DNA of 64,000 nucleotides, from assembly GCF_000013205.1 (NCBI RefSeq), contig NC_007775.1:2687001-2751000 (forward strand), written 5' to 3'. Positions within the stretch are counted from its first letter, which is position 1. Each line of letters starts with the position of its first letter. The translations under genes and the position numbers were made by a program. Origin of the DNA: Synechococcus sp. JA-3-3Ab. GTDB lineage: Bacteria; Cyanobacteriota; Cyanobacteriia; Thermostichales; Thermostichaceae. Shown here one piece after another: positions 53,043 through 60,912 of this stretch. Under the pieces are notes generated by a model. The model saw nothing but the letters and a program-made list of their open reading frames with translations, was not told the origin of the DNA and did not search any database.

Positions 53043-53447
53043 ATGCCGACTCATTCTTTGGATTTGCGGCAAAGAGTTGTAGCAGCCTACCAGGCAGGTA
53101 ACACCTCCATCCGCCAGGTAGCTAAACGCTTCATGGTGACCAAAAGAACAGTACACCGCTGGGTGCGTCAGTACCAACAAACTCAAGATTTAGCCCCTAA
53201 GAAAGCAGGCACCAAGCGAGTGGGCATTTTGGAACAACATCGGCAGGAAGTGATGGCAATTATTACAGAACACCCAGACTTCTACCTGTGGCAGTATCAA
53301 GAACTGTTGCGCGAGCGCTTAGGAATCAATGTAAGCATCGTCACGATACATAATTTCTTGAAAAAGCAAGGAATGACTCTAAAAAAAGACCTACTGCAGT
53401 GCAAAAGTCAAAGAAGAGGAGGTGCAAAGGGAACGACTAGCTTATAG
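53043..53447 (+). CDS. IS630 transposase OrfA, copy 2
   Basis: 134 residues, with the same HTH and ribosome site as copy 1. The slippery run is A7 instead of A8 (CTA AAA AAA GAC), so the -1 shift used by copy 1 no longer leads to orfB; a +1 (or -2) shift would be needed. Product probably truncated and non-functional unless transcript slippage restores the frame. Confidence 0.83.
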   Translation: MPTHSLDLRQRVVAAYQAGNTSIRQVAKRFMVTKRTVHRWVRQYQQTQDLAPKKAGTKRVGILEQHRQEVMAIITEHPDFYLWQYQELLRERLGINVSIVTIHNFLKKQGMTLKKDLLQCKSQRRGGAKGTTSL

Positions 53448-53988
53448 TCAAGAAGTCAGGAATATTCCAGCCGAGGATTTGATTGCCATCGACCAGACGG
53501 GAGTCTGGGAGGGAATGGAGCGGGGAGTATCTCGGAGTTTACGTGGTCAACGGGCTTATCATTACCGTCAAAGATACAAGGGTGAAAAGTATACGGTTAT
53601 TGGAGCTATTTCCTTGAGAGGTGTAGTTGGCTGTCGTGTCATCAAGGGTGGGATGAAGAAAGGAGATTTTTTGGAGTTTTTGAGAAGCGAGCTATGTCCG
53701 AAGCTAGATGCGAGGAAGGTTGTGATTATGGACAACTTAAATATCCACAAGAGTCGGGAAGTTGAGGAATTGATTAGGGGGACAGGAGCACGAATCCTAT
53801 ACCTGCCTGTGTATGCGCCGGAGTTGAATCCCATTGAGATGATGTGGTCGGTGTTGAAGCATTTTATTCGGCAGCTTTGCAGAATTGGGAAATATAGCAT
53901 GGAGCAGATAGTGAAGACTTCTTTACTACTGATCAATCCATCCTCCTTCCGAAGTTGGTTTGCTAAGTGCTGCTATTGTACCCCTTGA
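53422..53988 (+). CDS. IS630 transposase OrfB, copy 2
   Basis: 188 residues, differing from copy 1 at a few residues (MERGVSR for MERRVSR, VLKHF for VLKYF, EQIVKT for EQTVKT). Catalytic IDQTG, MDNLNIH and LNPIEMMW are retained. Has no good start of its own and needs a frameshift from orfA. Confidence 0.82.
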   Translation: MQRERLAYSQEVRNIPAEDLIAIDQTGVWEGMERGVSRSLRGQRAYHYRQRYKGEKYTVIGAISLRGVVGCRVIKGGMKKGDFLEFLRSELCPKLDARKVVIMDNLNIHKSREVEELIRGTGARILYLPVYAPELNPIEMMWSVLKHFIRQLCRIGKYSMEQIVKTSLLLINPSSFRSWFAKCCYCTP

Positions 53989-54542
53989 GCCCTTAACAGG
54001 CTGTAACTGCTCCAATGTTGCAGAGGCTGGAAGATATATTTCGAGCGACCTGCCAAAAGTGGCGCTGTTCCTTGGTGGAGTTCGACGGTGAGGCGGATCA
54101 TGTGCATCTGTTGGTGAGTTTTCCGCCGGATGTCCAGGTCTCGAAGCTGGTGAACAACCTGAAAACAGTCTCCAGCCGGTTGATTCGCAAAGAGTTCGTC
54201 ACAGAGGTGGCACGGTTCTACAGCAAGCCTGTATTTTGGACAGGGGCCTATTTTGTTGCCTCTTGTGGTGGGGTCACCGTTGAGCAGTTGAAGAAGTATG
54301 TCGAGCAGCAGGCAACGCCCAGATTGTGAGACTCAGGGGCATTGAACCCCTTCGTCTCACCGCCTATCCTCCATCCCGCCAAGCTGCGCTGTGGCGGGAG
54401 TACCCCGGAGGTTCTGATGGGCAGGAGCGGAGATCGCTCTTTTGGGGGTGGCTGAGGCGGCAAAGGTTAACTTTTGCAGCCAGGGATCCCAACCTTGGAG
54501 CAACTCTCATTAGGATGGCCAGTAGCCTTGCTGTCTATCCCT

Positions 54543-54728
54543 ATGTCTGAGCTGGCATTGGCCCTGCTGGGGGCAGCAGTTGCCGTTGCCCTGTTCCTAG
54601 GAATTAGACAGGGCCAGGGGCTGTTGCAGCGGTGGGCAGCAACGCAACGTCTGGGTGAGGCTAGGGCACTGGTGGCTGGGGCTTTTGTCCAGCCAGATGG
54701 AAGAGCGGTGGGAGTAAGTTGGGGATGA
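54543..54728 (+). CDS. Small putative membrane protein
   Basis: 61 residues from ATG 54543. One transmembrane helix LALALLGAAVAVALFLGI (4-21), then a basic/helical tail QGLLQRWAATQRLGEARALV. Ends 3 bp before the SIMPL gene, so probably translated with it. The frame is open to 54474 with a TTG/GTG-type start, but the N-terminus there is not protein-like. Confidence 0.5.
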   Translation: MSELALALLGAAVAVALFLGIRQGQGLLQRWAATQRLGEARALVAGAFVQPDGRAVGVSWG

Positions 54729-54731
54729 AGC

Positions 54732-55499
54732 ATGGAAGGGAGCAAGGGCTGGAAAAAAGAGCAGTTGGGATTCTTGAAGGGAATGCCCTGGCTGGCTTTG
54801 GGACTGGCGCTGGTCTTATTGGTGTGGAATGGGCTTGGCAGCAATGGAGGAGCGATGGCCAGTCCCGGTGAAGGATCCCGAACTTTGACGGTAACCGGCC
54901 AGGGATCTGTTGCCGTGGAAACCTCAATTGCGATGATCCGGCTAGGGGTGGTGCTCCAAGGGGAGACGGCGCAATCGGTACAGCAACAGGTGGCCGAGCG
55001 CTCGGAGCGGCTGGTGAACCGCCTCAAAGAGCTGCAGGTGAGCGCCCTGCAGACCACCGGCATTTCCCTCTATCCCCAATACGACTACCAAGAGAGCCCG
55101 CCTCGCCTGGCAGGGATCCGGGGGCAAAACAGCTTCCAATTTGAGGTGCCCATAGCCCGAGCAGGACAAGTGCTGGATGAAGCCGTGGCTGCCGGAGCCA
55201 ACCAAGTGGAGTCGGTCAGCTTCCGAGCCGATGAGGCCGCCCGGTTGCAGGCACGCAGCCGCGCCCTAACCCAAGCTATGGAAGATGCTCGACGCCAAGC
55301 CAGCGACGTGCTGGGGGCCTTGAACCTGAGCATCCGTTCCGTGGAACGCATCCGGATTCACAGCGACAGCTATGTCCAACCCCCGTCCCCAGGCATGGGT
55401 GGAGCGGAGGAGGATGCCCCTCTCCAGGCAGCCACCACGCCAGTGGAAGGGGGACAGCAAACGGTGCGCGCCCAAGTCACGCTCGAGATTCGTTTCTAG
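54732..55499 (+). CDS. SIMPL (DUF541) domain protein
   Basis: 255 residues. N-terminal membrane anchor or signal (MPWLALGLALVLLVWNG, about 18-34), then the SIMPL domain: RTLTVTGQGSVAVETSIAMI, RLVNRLKELQVSALQTTGIS, LYPQYDY, EVPIARAGQVLDEAVAAGAN and QARSRALTQAMEDARRQASD. Exposed on the periplasmic side; function of this family is loosely linked to stress and periplasmic proteostasis. Ends in ARVTLEIRF-like AQVTLEIRF, a common family terminus. Confidence 0.88.
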   Translation: MEGSKGWKKEQLGFLKGMPWLALGLALVLLVWNGLGSNGGAMASPGEGSRTLTVTGQGSVAVETSIAMIRLGVVLQGETAQSVQQQVAERSERLVNRLKELQVSALQTTGISLYPQYDYQESPPRLAGIRGQNSFQFEVPIARAGQVLDEAVAAGANQVESVSFRADEAARLQARSRALTQAMEDARRQASDVLGALNLSIRSVERIRIHSDSYVQPPSPGMGGAEEDAPLQAATTPVEGGQQTVRAQVTLEIRF

Positions 55500-55708
55500 G
55501 TTCCTGTGGCGGCCATGAAATCGCGTCGAACCCTGCCTTCCCTCTCGCTGGGGCAGAGAAGGATTCCCCCTGGGAGAGGGAGGAACGCCTAGAAGCCTCT
55601 TCCTCGGGTTGGGAATGACTACGAAACTTCAAAAATCTCAAAAAAATAACCCGGCAAAGTTAGGTAGTGGCTGCCAATCCCTACGTCTAGAATGGCGATG
55701 GAAAACCA

Positions 55709-57052
55709 TTGGAAAGTTTGCTTTCCCGGATTTCCTTCTCATCTGGCTTTGGCTTGCCCGTGGATCCCAATTTGGAGAGCGCTGCTGCCACTGGTACGTC
55801 TGAAGGCCCTCAGGCAAGCTTGGGCGCTAGCAAAGGCGAAGCCAGCAGCTTGCGGGCCCATGTGCTGATCGTGGATGACAGCTACATGGTGGCGGAAATG
55901 CTCTCTAATTTTCTCGGCAAGCAGGGCTGTAGTATTTCCTATGCCCTGGATGGCCTTTCTGCCCTAGAACAAATCCGCCGCCGAACTCCAGATCTCATCA
56001 TTGCCGACTGGGTCATGCCCGCTCTCGACGGCCTAGAGCTGTGCCGGCAGTTGCGGCAAGCGCCCGAATATGCCTGGGTGTACTACATCCTCATGACCGC
56101 CCGCGAGGGCAACGACAACATGGAGCGGGCTTTAGAAGCCGGAGCCGACGAGTTTCTTTCTAAGCCTTTTCAGGCGGCGGAGCTGCTGACGCGGGTGCGG
56201 GCAGGGCTGCGCATTGTGGAGAGCCGCCGCCAGCAATATCTGCTCCAGACTGGACAAAAACAAGTCTCATCTCCTTCTGGCTCGGTTGCTTTGGGCAATC
56301 GGCAGGATCTGGTTACTCGCCTGCCGTTGCGGGTGGCCCAAGCCCGTGCCCAATCGGATCCCCTCAGTTTGTTTGTGCTGCGCTTGGCCAACCTCGCTGC
56401 TCTGGGGCAAGGACTGGAGGCCGGCGGTCGGGCTGCTCTTCTCAAGCTGTTTACGGATCGCTTGGCCCACAATTTGCGAGAGGGGGATGATCTCTTTTGC
56501 TACGACGAGGGCCAGTTTATCGTGGTGCTGCCGGGGAGCACTCTGGCCGCTGCCCAGATCGCTGCCGAGCGCTGCTGCCAGCGGTTGATCCAGGATCCCT
56601 TTGTGGTGAATGGGCAAGCGCTGCCGGTGCAGCTTCAATTTGGGGCGGCCACGCTCACAGATAAGGACGATCCCAAGGGGGTGGCCCTGTTGCGACGGGC
56701 TGCCCAAGCCCTGCGAGACAGCAAAAATGTCCACACCTCGGTGGTGACTGCTCCCCATCCCATCCTCGTTTCCGACCGTGTCAGGGGGACGGAGTCTTCA
56801 GAGCTGCTGAAATCTCTGCAACGTCTGGAACAAGAAAATGCCAACCTGCGCCAGGAGTTGGAAACTCACCTCCGGCAGCTCGAAGAGTTGCGGCAACAAA
56901 ACCAAGAGCTAAGCCAAAGGGTTGGCAGGCTTGGATCTGAAACCTCTGCAGCGGGATCCCGCTCTCAGAGGCCCTTGTGGATCCGCCGGCGGAAACCGCG
57001 GCGTCGTCTAGAGCGTCAACTGGGCCGCGGAAAATGGCGACTGCGCCGGTAA
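55709..57052 (+). CDS. Response regulator with degenerate GGDEF domain
   Basis: 447 residues from TTG 55709, or GTG 55760. Receiver domain at about 50-170 with HVLIVDDSYM, phosphoacceptor Asp in LIIADWVMPALDG, LMTAREGN and FLSKPFQAAELL. The second domain (about 200-350) has GGDEF-like structure, but the active-site loop reads DLFCYDEGQFIVVLPGS in place of GGDEF/GGEEF, so it should not make cyclic di-GMP. It ends with a coiled coil (LLKSLQRLEQENANLRQELE) and a basic tail RRRKPRRRLERQLGRG. Confidence 0.83.
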   Translation: MESLLSRISFSSGFGLPVDPNLESAAATGTSEGPQASLGASKGEASSLRAHVLIVDDSYMVAEMLSNFLGKQGCSISYALDGLSALEQIRRRTPDLIIADWVMPALDGLELCRQLRQAPEYAWVYYILMTAREGNDNMERALEAGADEFLSKPFQAAELLTRVRAGLRIVESRRQQYLLQTGQKQVSSPSGSVALGNRQDLVTRLPLRVAQARAQSDPLSLFVLRLANLAALGQGLEAGGRAALLKLFTDRLAHNLREGDDLFCYDEGQFIVVLPGSTLAAAQIAAERCCQRLIQDPFVVNGQALPVQLQFGAATLTDKDDPKGVALLRRAAQALRDSKNVHTSVVTAPHPILVSDRVRGTESSELLKSLQRLEQENANLRQELETHLRQLEELRQQNQELSQRVGRLGSETSAAGSRSQRPLWIRRRKPRRRLERQLGRGKWRLRR

Positions 57053-57119
57053 GTCCGATCCCCAAAGTTTGCCATCAGGTTGGCTTGAGCAGAATGGGTG
57101 GGGGAGAGGTGTAACAGCG

Positions 57120-57623
57120 ATGTTCAATTCTATTCAGGGCCGAGGAGCAGGATCCGCTACCTGGAAGTCAGCAAGAAGGTGGTTTCTCGACAACATCGAG
57201 CTGATCCTGACAGCGGTGGGGATAGGCGTAATCCTGCTCAGCGGTTGGGTGGCCAGCCGCAGCGCTCTTTCCGTAGCAATGGCAACGGCAGTCAGCGCCA
57301 CCGTGGTGGGGGTTATCCACGGCATTCTGTTCTGGCTGTTGCGGCGGCGGCAGCGCCGAGTGCGGCAGGAGGCCATCGGTCAGATTCGGGAAATGCTGGA
57401 GGATCTGGGCAAAAACCGGCTGCAAACCATCAAGATGAGCCTGTACATGGTGCAGGCGCGCCAACCAGATCAAGAAGAGCGCACCCGCCAAAGCTTTGAC
57501 CGCGCCTACCAAATTCTGGGAGAGATCAGCAACTTAATCGATCACATTTCCGAGGAATCCCTGGCCAGTTGGCGGCAGCGCTACCGGCAAACTCTAGATC
57601 GCGTGGAGTCGGAATCTCGATAG
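57120..57623 (+). CDS. Hypothetical membrane protein with helical C-terminal domain
   Basis: 167 residues from ATG 57120. Two hydrophobic segments (about 25-45 ILTAVGIGVILLSGWVAS and 50-72 AMATAVSATVVGVIHGILFW), then a basic helix RRRQRRVRQEAI and a cytoplasmic helical stretch with LGKNRLQTIKMSLYMVQARQ. That region looks like a histidine-kinase dimerisation hairpin without a His. No family assigned. Same strand as the response regulator upstream and aroE downstream. Confidence 0.65.
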   Translation: MFNSIQGRGAGSATWKSARRWFLDNIELILTAVGIGVILLSGWVASRSALSVAMATAVSATVVGVIHGILFWLLRRRQRRVRQEAIGQIREMLEDLGKNRLQTIKMSLYMVQARQPDQEERTRQSFDRAYQILGEISNLIDHISEESLASWRQRYRQTLDRVESESR

Positions 57624-57658
57624 CCGAGACTCGCAGACAATTTGGAGTTGGGATTGGA

Positions 57659-58534
57659 GTGGACAGGCGGATTTCGGGAAGCACACAGTTGCTGGGCCTG
57701 ATCGGGGATCCGGTGGCCCACAGCCTATCCCCGGCGATGCACAACGCCGCTCTGGCGGCCATGGGAGAAGACTACTGCTATGTGCCCTTTCCGGTGGCGG
57801 CAGAGCGCTTAGCGGTGGCGGTGGCCGGCCTGGCGGCCATCGGCGTGCGGGGGTTTAATGTCACCATTCCCCACAAGCAGGCGATTCTGCCTTTGCTCAG
57901 CCAGGTGGAAGCGCGGGCGGCAGCGGTGGGAGCGGTGAACACGGTCTACGCCCTGCCGGAGGGAGGCTGGGGCGGCACCAACACCGATATCGACGGCTTT
58001 GTCCAGCCTTTGCTGGGCCTGGAGAAAGGGATCCCCACCCTGATCCTGGGATCCGGCGGGGCGGCGCGGGCGGCCATCCAGGGCTGTTTGGAGCTGGGGC
58101 TGGGGCCAGTGCGGGTGGCCGGGCGATCCCCTGAGAAGTTACGTGCCTTGCAACAGACCTGGCCGCAGGTGGAGACGCTGAGCTGGGCAGAACTGGATCG
58201 CCACCTGGCTGAGACGCGGCTTTTGGTCAACACCACCCCCGTGGGCATGCATAAGCCGGGATCCCTTGCTGAGCTGTCTCCCCTCAGCTGGGAGCAACTG
58301 CGCCTTCTGCCCGCCGGCGCCACTGTCTATGACTTGGTCTATGTGCCGGATCCCACACCGCTGCTGCGCATGGCTGCTGAGCTGGGCCACACCCCTATTG
58401 GCGGCCTGGAAATGTTGATCCACCAGGGGGCCAAAGCCCTCTCCCTCTGGCTGGGGGGCAAGCTCGTGCCGGTAGAGGTGATGCGGCAGGCGGCCCGGCA
58501 GCAGTTGGCCCAGATCGGGGATCCCAACTCCTAG
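57659..58534 (+). CDS. aroE: Shikimate dehydrogenase
   Basis: 291 residues from GTG 57659, preferred to the upstream open frame that overlaps the neighbouring gene. Reduces 3-dehydroshikimate with NADPH. Substrate site LIGDPVAHSLSPAMHNAAL, catalytic Lys in FNVTIPHKQAILP, Asp in GTNTDIDGFV, NADP motif LILGSGGAARAAI, VNTTPVGM and GLEMLIHQGAKAL. Confidence 0.94.
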   Translation: MDRRISGSTQLLGLIGDPVAHSLSPAMHNAALAAMGEDYCYVPFPVAAERLAVAVAGLAAIGVRGFNVTIPHKQAILPLLSQVEARAAAVGAVNTVYALPEGGWGGTNTDIDGFVQPLLGLEKGIPTLILGSGGAARAAIQGCLELGLGPVRVAGRSPEKLRALQQTWPQVETLSWAELDRHLAETRLLVNTTPVGMHKPGSLAELSPLSWEQLRLLPAGATVYDLVYVPDPTPLLRMAAELGHTPIGGLEMLIHQGAKALSLWLGGKLVPVEVMRQAARQQLAQIGDPNS

Positions 58535-58804
58535 TTGTCCTCTTGGCTGAGTCTTGAATTCAAACAGAGCCGTATTTTTTGCTACAAAGATAGGCTCCTC
58601 ACTCTGTTGAAATCGGTAAACGATCGAGCTTCCTGCAATGTTATTCTCCGCGCTGAGAAGCCCACAGTCGTGCGAGAAGTTTCAGGACAACGGGCTCGAA
58701 GTTAAATGAGCTTGATTGAGCTTGTTCGAGCGGGAACAATTGCTTTTGATTTGCCGATCTTTAGAGGAGAAAGAGGATAGGATTGAAGCCATTCTCAGTA
58801 GAGG
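58535..58804. other. Intergenic region upstream of the glycosidase-like gene
   Basis: 270 bp, AT-richer than neighbours, with the repeated word GAGCTTGATTGAGCTTGTTCGA-like near 58708. Probably contains the promoter. No ORF supported. Confidence 0.4.
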
Positions 58805-60475
58805 TTGAGAGTGTCGGGAGTGCTGAGGCAACGGTGGAAAAAATACGGGATCCGTTGGCTGGGGGGCGTGCTCGGCGCGCTGATACTCCTGGGATCCGGG
58901 ATCGCCGCCCAGGCCCAATTCCTCTGGCCCGGCCATTCCGGGTTGCAGGGTAGGGGGGAACAGAGGGGATCCCTCGACGCCTTCTGCCGGCAGCCGCCTG
59001 AGGAAGTGGCGCGCAAGGCCCAACTGCGCCAGCGGGCCGCCCAGTCAGATGCCGCCCGAGCTGAATACAACCAAGTTTTGGCAGAACATCGCGCTGCCTT
59101 GATCGCCTGCCGTAGCCGCCGTTGGCCGCAAATCCAAGCCATTTGGGTGCGCTTGCATCCCTGCGATGCCAATCCGGGCGTGTTGGATCAGGTGTTTGAC
59201 CAGGTGGTGAACCTGGGCTACAACCGCGTCTTTATCGAGACGTTTTACGATGGCCGCTCCATTTTGCCAGATGGTGGGGGCGGGATCTGGCCCAGCCTAC
59301 AGCCCAACGCCGATTTGTTGGATTTGGCCCTCAAGGCGGCGCGACGGCGAGGGCTTTCGGCTTATGCCTGGGTGTTTTCCCTCAATTTTGGCTACAGCTA
59401 CGGACAGCGACCGGATCGTCAGGCAGTCTTGGCCCGCAACGGCCGTGGCCTCACCACCGTCTTGGATCCGGCAACGGCCCTTCTGGAAGATTTGGGCAGC
59501 CCGGATGAGGTGTTTGTGGATCCCTTCCATCCCGTGGCGCGCCGGGATTTTGCCGAGCTGATCCGCCGCATCCTGCAGCGGCAGCCGGATGGGATCCTCT
59601 TCGACTACATTCGCTATCCCCGCGGCTCTGGGGGATCCAGCCTGGCAGCCACCGTCCGGGATCTCTGGATCCATGGGGAGGCGGCCCGGCAAGCCTACCT
59701 GGATTTGGCAGAAAACGCGGCAGGCCGAGCCTTGCTGGAGCGTTACCTCAGCCAGGGCTACGTGACAGTGGCGGATGTGCTCCACCTGGACGCCACCTAT
59801 GGCGAAGAGCCCAAGTGGCGTCAGCCAGGGGATCCCAGGCCCAGCGCAAGCGGGGAGCGGCCGCTTTCTCCAGAGCTATGGGACGGGATGGCCCAAGGCA
59901 GAGCAGGCGGGAACGAAGATCTACATTCAAGCCTTGCAAACGAGGATTCCCAGCCGTCGGCGAATCCCACCCCCTCTCCGACACCCAGCGCCGCTTTCCG
60001 ACAGGAGCGCTGGCAGCAGCAGCTCTGGCAGCTCAGCGTCGAGTTTGCCCGCTACGGGATCCTCGATTACCTACGGCAAGCTGCCCAACCGGCCCAAAGC
60101 CTTGGGATCCCGAGCGGAGCCGTCTTTTTCCCCGATGGCAATCAGGCGGTGGGAGAAGGGTTTGACGCTCGTCTCCAGCCCTGGGATCGCTTCGATCCCG
60201 GCATGGAGTGGCACCCAATGGCCTATGCCAAGTGCGAGGATGGCTCCTGTGTGGCGCAGCAGGTGGAGCAGGTCTTGGCCGTGGCCTCTCCCCAGACCTT
60301 TGTCTGCCCGGCCATTGCCGGTCTATGGGGACAAGCCCAGCGGCAACGCCCCAGCCTGGAAACCCAAACAGCAGAGCTGGCCCGCCGCTTCCCGCAGTTG
60401 CCCTGTGTGAGTCACTTTGCCCTCTCTTGGATCGAGCCGGAGCTGGAACGCAGCCGTCGCACTTGTCAACTCTGA
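58805..60475 (+). CDS. Secreted glycosyl-hydrolase-10-like (GHL10/DUF187-type) protein
   Basis: 556 residues; start TTG 58805 or GTG 58811. Signal peptide (GGVLGALILLGSGIAAQAQ). After about residue 115 the TIM-barrel-like core shows IQAIWVRLHPCDANPGVLDQ, YNRVFIETFYDGRSILP, RRGLSAYAWVFSLNFGYSYG, EVFVDPFHPVARRDFAEL and DGILFDYIRYPRG. The late portion has FDPGMEWHPMAYAKCEDGSC. Similar to cyanobacterial family-10-glycosidase-like proteins; likely acts on cell-wall or sheath glycans. Confidence 0.78.
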   Translation: MRVSGVLRQRWKKYGIRWLGGVLGALILLGSGIAAQAQFLWPGHSGLQGRGEQRGSLDAFCRQPPEEVARKAQLRQRAAQSDAARAEYNQVLAEHRAALIACRSRRWPQIQAIWVRLHPCDANPGVLDQVFDQVVNLGYNRVFIETFYDGRSILPDGGGGIWPSLQPNADLLDLALKAARRRGLSAYAWVFSLNFGYSYGQRPDRQAVLARNGRGLTTVLDPATALLEDLGSPDEVFVDPFHPVARRDFAELIRRILQRQPDGILFDYIRYPRGSGGSSLAATVRDLWIHGEAARQAYLDLAENAAGRALLERYLSQGYVTVADVLHLDATYGEEPKWRQPGDPRPSASGERPLSPELWDGMAQGRAGGNEDLHSSLANEDSQPSANPTPSPTPSAAFRQERWQQQLWQLSVEFARYGILDYLRQAAQPAQSLGIPSGAVFFPDGNQAVGEGFDARLQPWDRFDPGMEWHPMAYAKCEDGSCVAQQVEQVLAVASPQTFVCPAIAGLWGQAQRQRPSLETQTAELARRFPQLPCVSHFALSWIEPELERSRRTCQL

Positions 60476-60490
60476 TGCCCATCTCAATCT

Positions 60491-60855
60491 ATGAGCGCCG
60501 AACAATTCGAGCTGATTAACCGCTTGTTTCAACTCACGTTTCAAATCGGGGATCGCTTGGGATGTGAGTCTTCGGATCCTGCTCAGTTATTGCTGACCAG
60601 CCAACCTAGCCTGGAAGCAAGCCATCTATATTTCCCTTCCGATTACGTTTATGAGGCTCTGGATCCCGAAGTGTGGGCCAATCATGTGCTGAGGTGCCAG
60701 CTTTAGCCCAGATGGCCGATATTTTGCAACCTTACCTTTTCACCGGTGGCATCTATCGCCAAGACGAGGTTTCGTGGTGGATTTGCGCTTTTTGGATGGC
60801 TCAAGAGAGGCTAGGAACCAACGTGCTCTTGCCCGCCCATAGAGTCGAAACTTAG
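60491..60855 (+). pseudogene. Small hypothetical gene, apparently frameshifted
   Basis: First frame (60491-60706) gives SAEQFELINRLFQLTFQIGD and FPSDYVYEALDPEVWANHVL, then RCQL and a stop. An overlapping frame continues with EVPALAQMADILQPYLFTGG, IYRQDEVSWWICAFWMAQER to 60855. The two look like one ~120-residue protein joined by a frameshift near 60695. No family recognised; two separate genes cannot be ruled out. Confidence 0.42.
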
Positions 60856-60912
60856 GCAGTTGATCCCCAAGTTCCCTCTCGTATTGAGATGGGGATCGGT
60901 GTTACTTAAAAT

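Larger units (their letters stand above)
52987..54005 (+). mobile_element. IS630-type element, copy 2, nested
   Basis: About 1,015 bp with TA at both sides (52987-52988, 54004-54005) and the same terminal repeats as copy 1. Inserted in tnpA of the IS200/IS605 element. One base shorter than copy 1, at the A-run in the orfA/orfB overlap. Confidence 0.92.
52909..54329 (+). pseudogene. tnpA: IS200-type Y1 transposase tnpA split by IS630
   Basis: The 5' part (to 52988) encodes HRSVYSLQIHLVLVTKYRRR; the 3' part (54006-54329) encodes TAPMLQRLEDIFRATCQKWR, then EFDGEADHVHLLVSFPPDVQ (HUH motif HVHLL) and the catalytic Tyr likely in KKYVEQQ. Removing 52989-54005 restores VI-TAP in frame, so the insertion is the sole visible lesion apart from an unclear start. 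No in-frame ATG was found at the 5' end; the start may be unorthodox or lost. Confidence 0.85.
51565..54400. mobile_element. IS200/IS605-type element, interrupted by IS630 copy 2
   Basis: Right end near 51565: TGACATCCTCTCCCGC with a branched hairpin (CTCCCG at 51574-51579 pairing with CGGGAG at 51602-51607; inner AGCCC-TGA-CGGGCT). Left-end-like hairpin TCCCGCC/GGCGGGA at 54374-54380/54393-54399, past the tnpA stop. Gene order tnpB leftward, tnpA rightward is the IS605 arrangement. The IS630 copy (52987-54005) splits tnpA. Outer limits are approximate. Confidence 0.8.
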
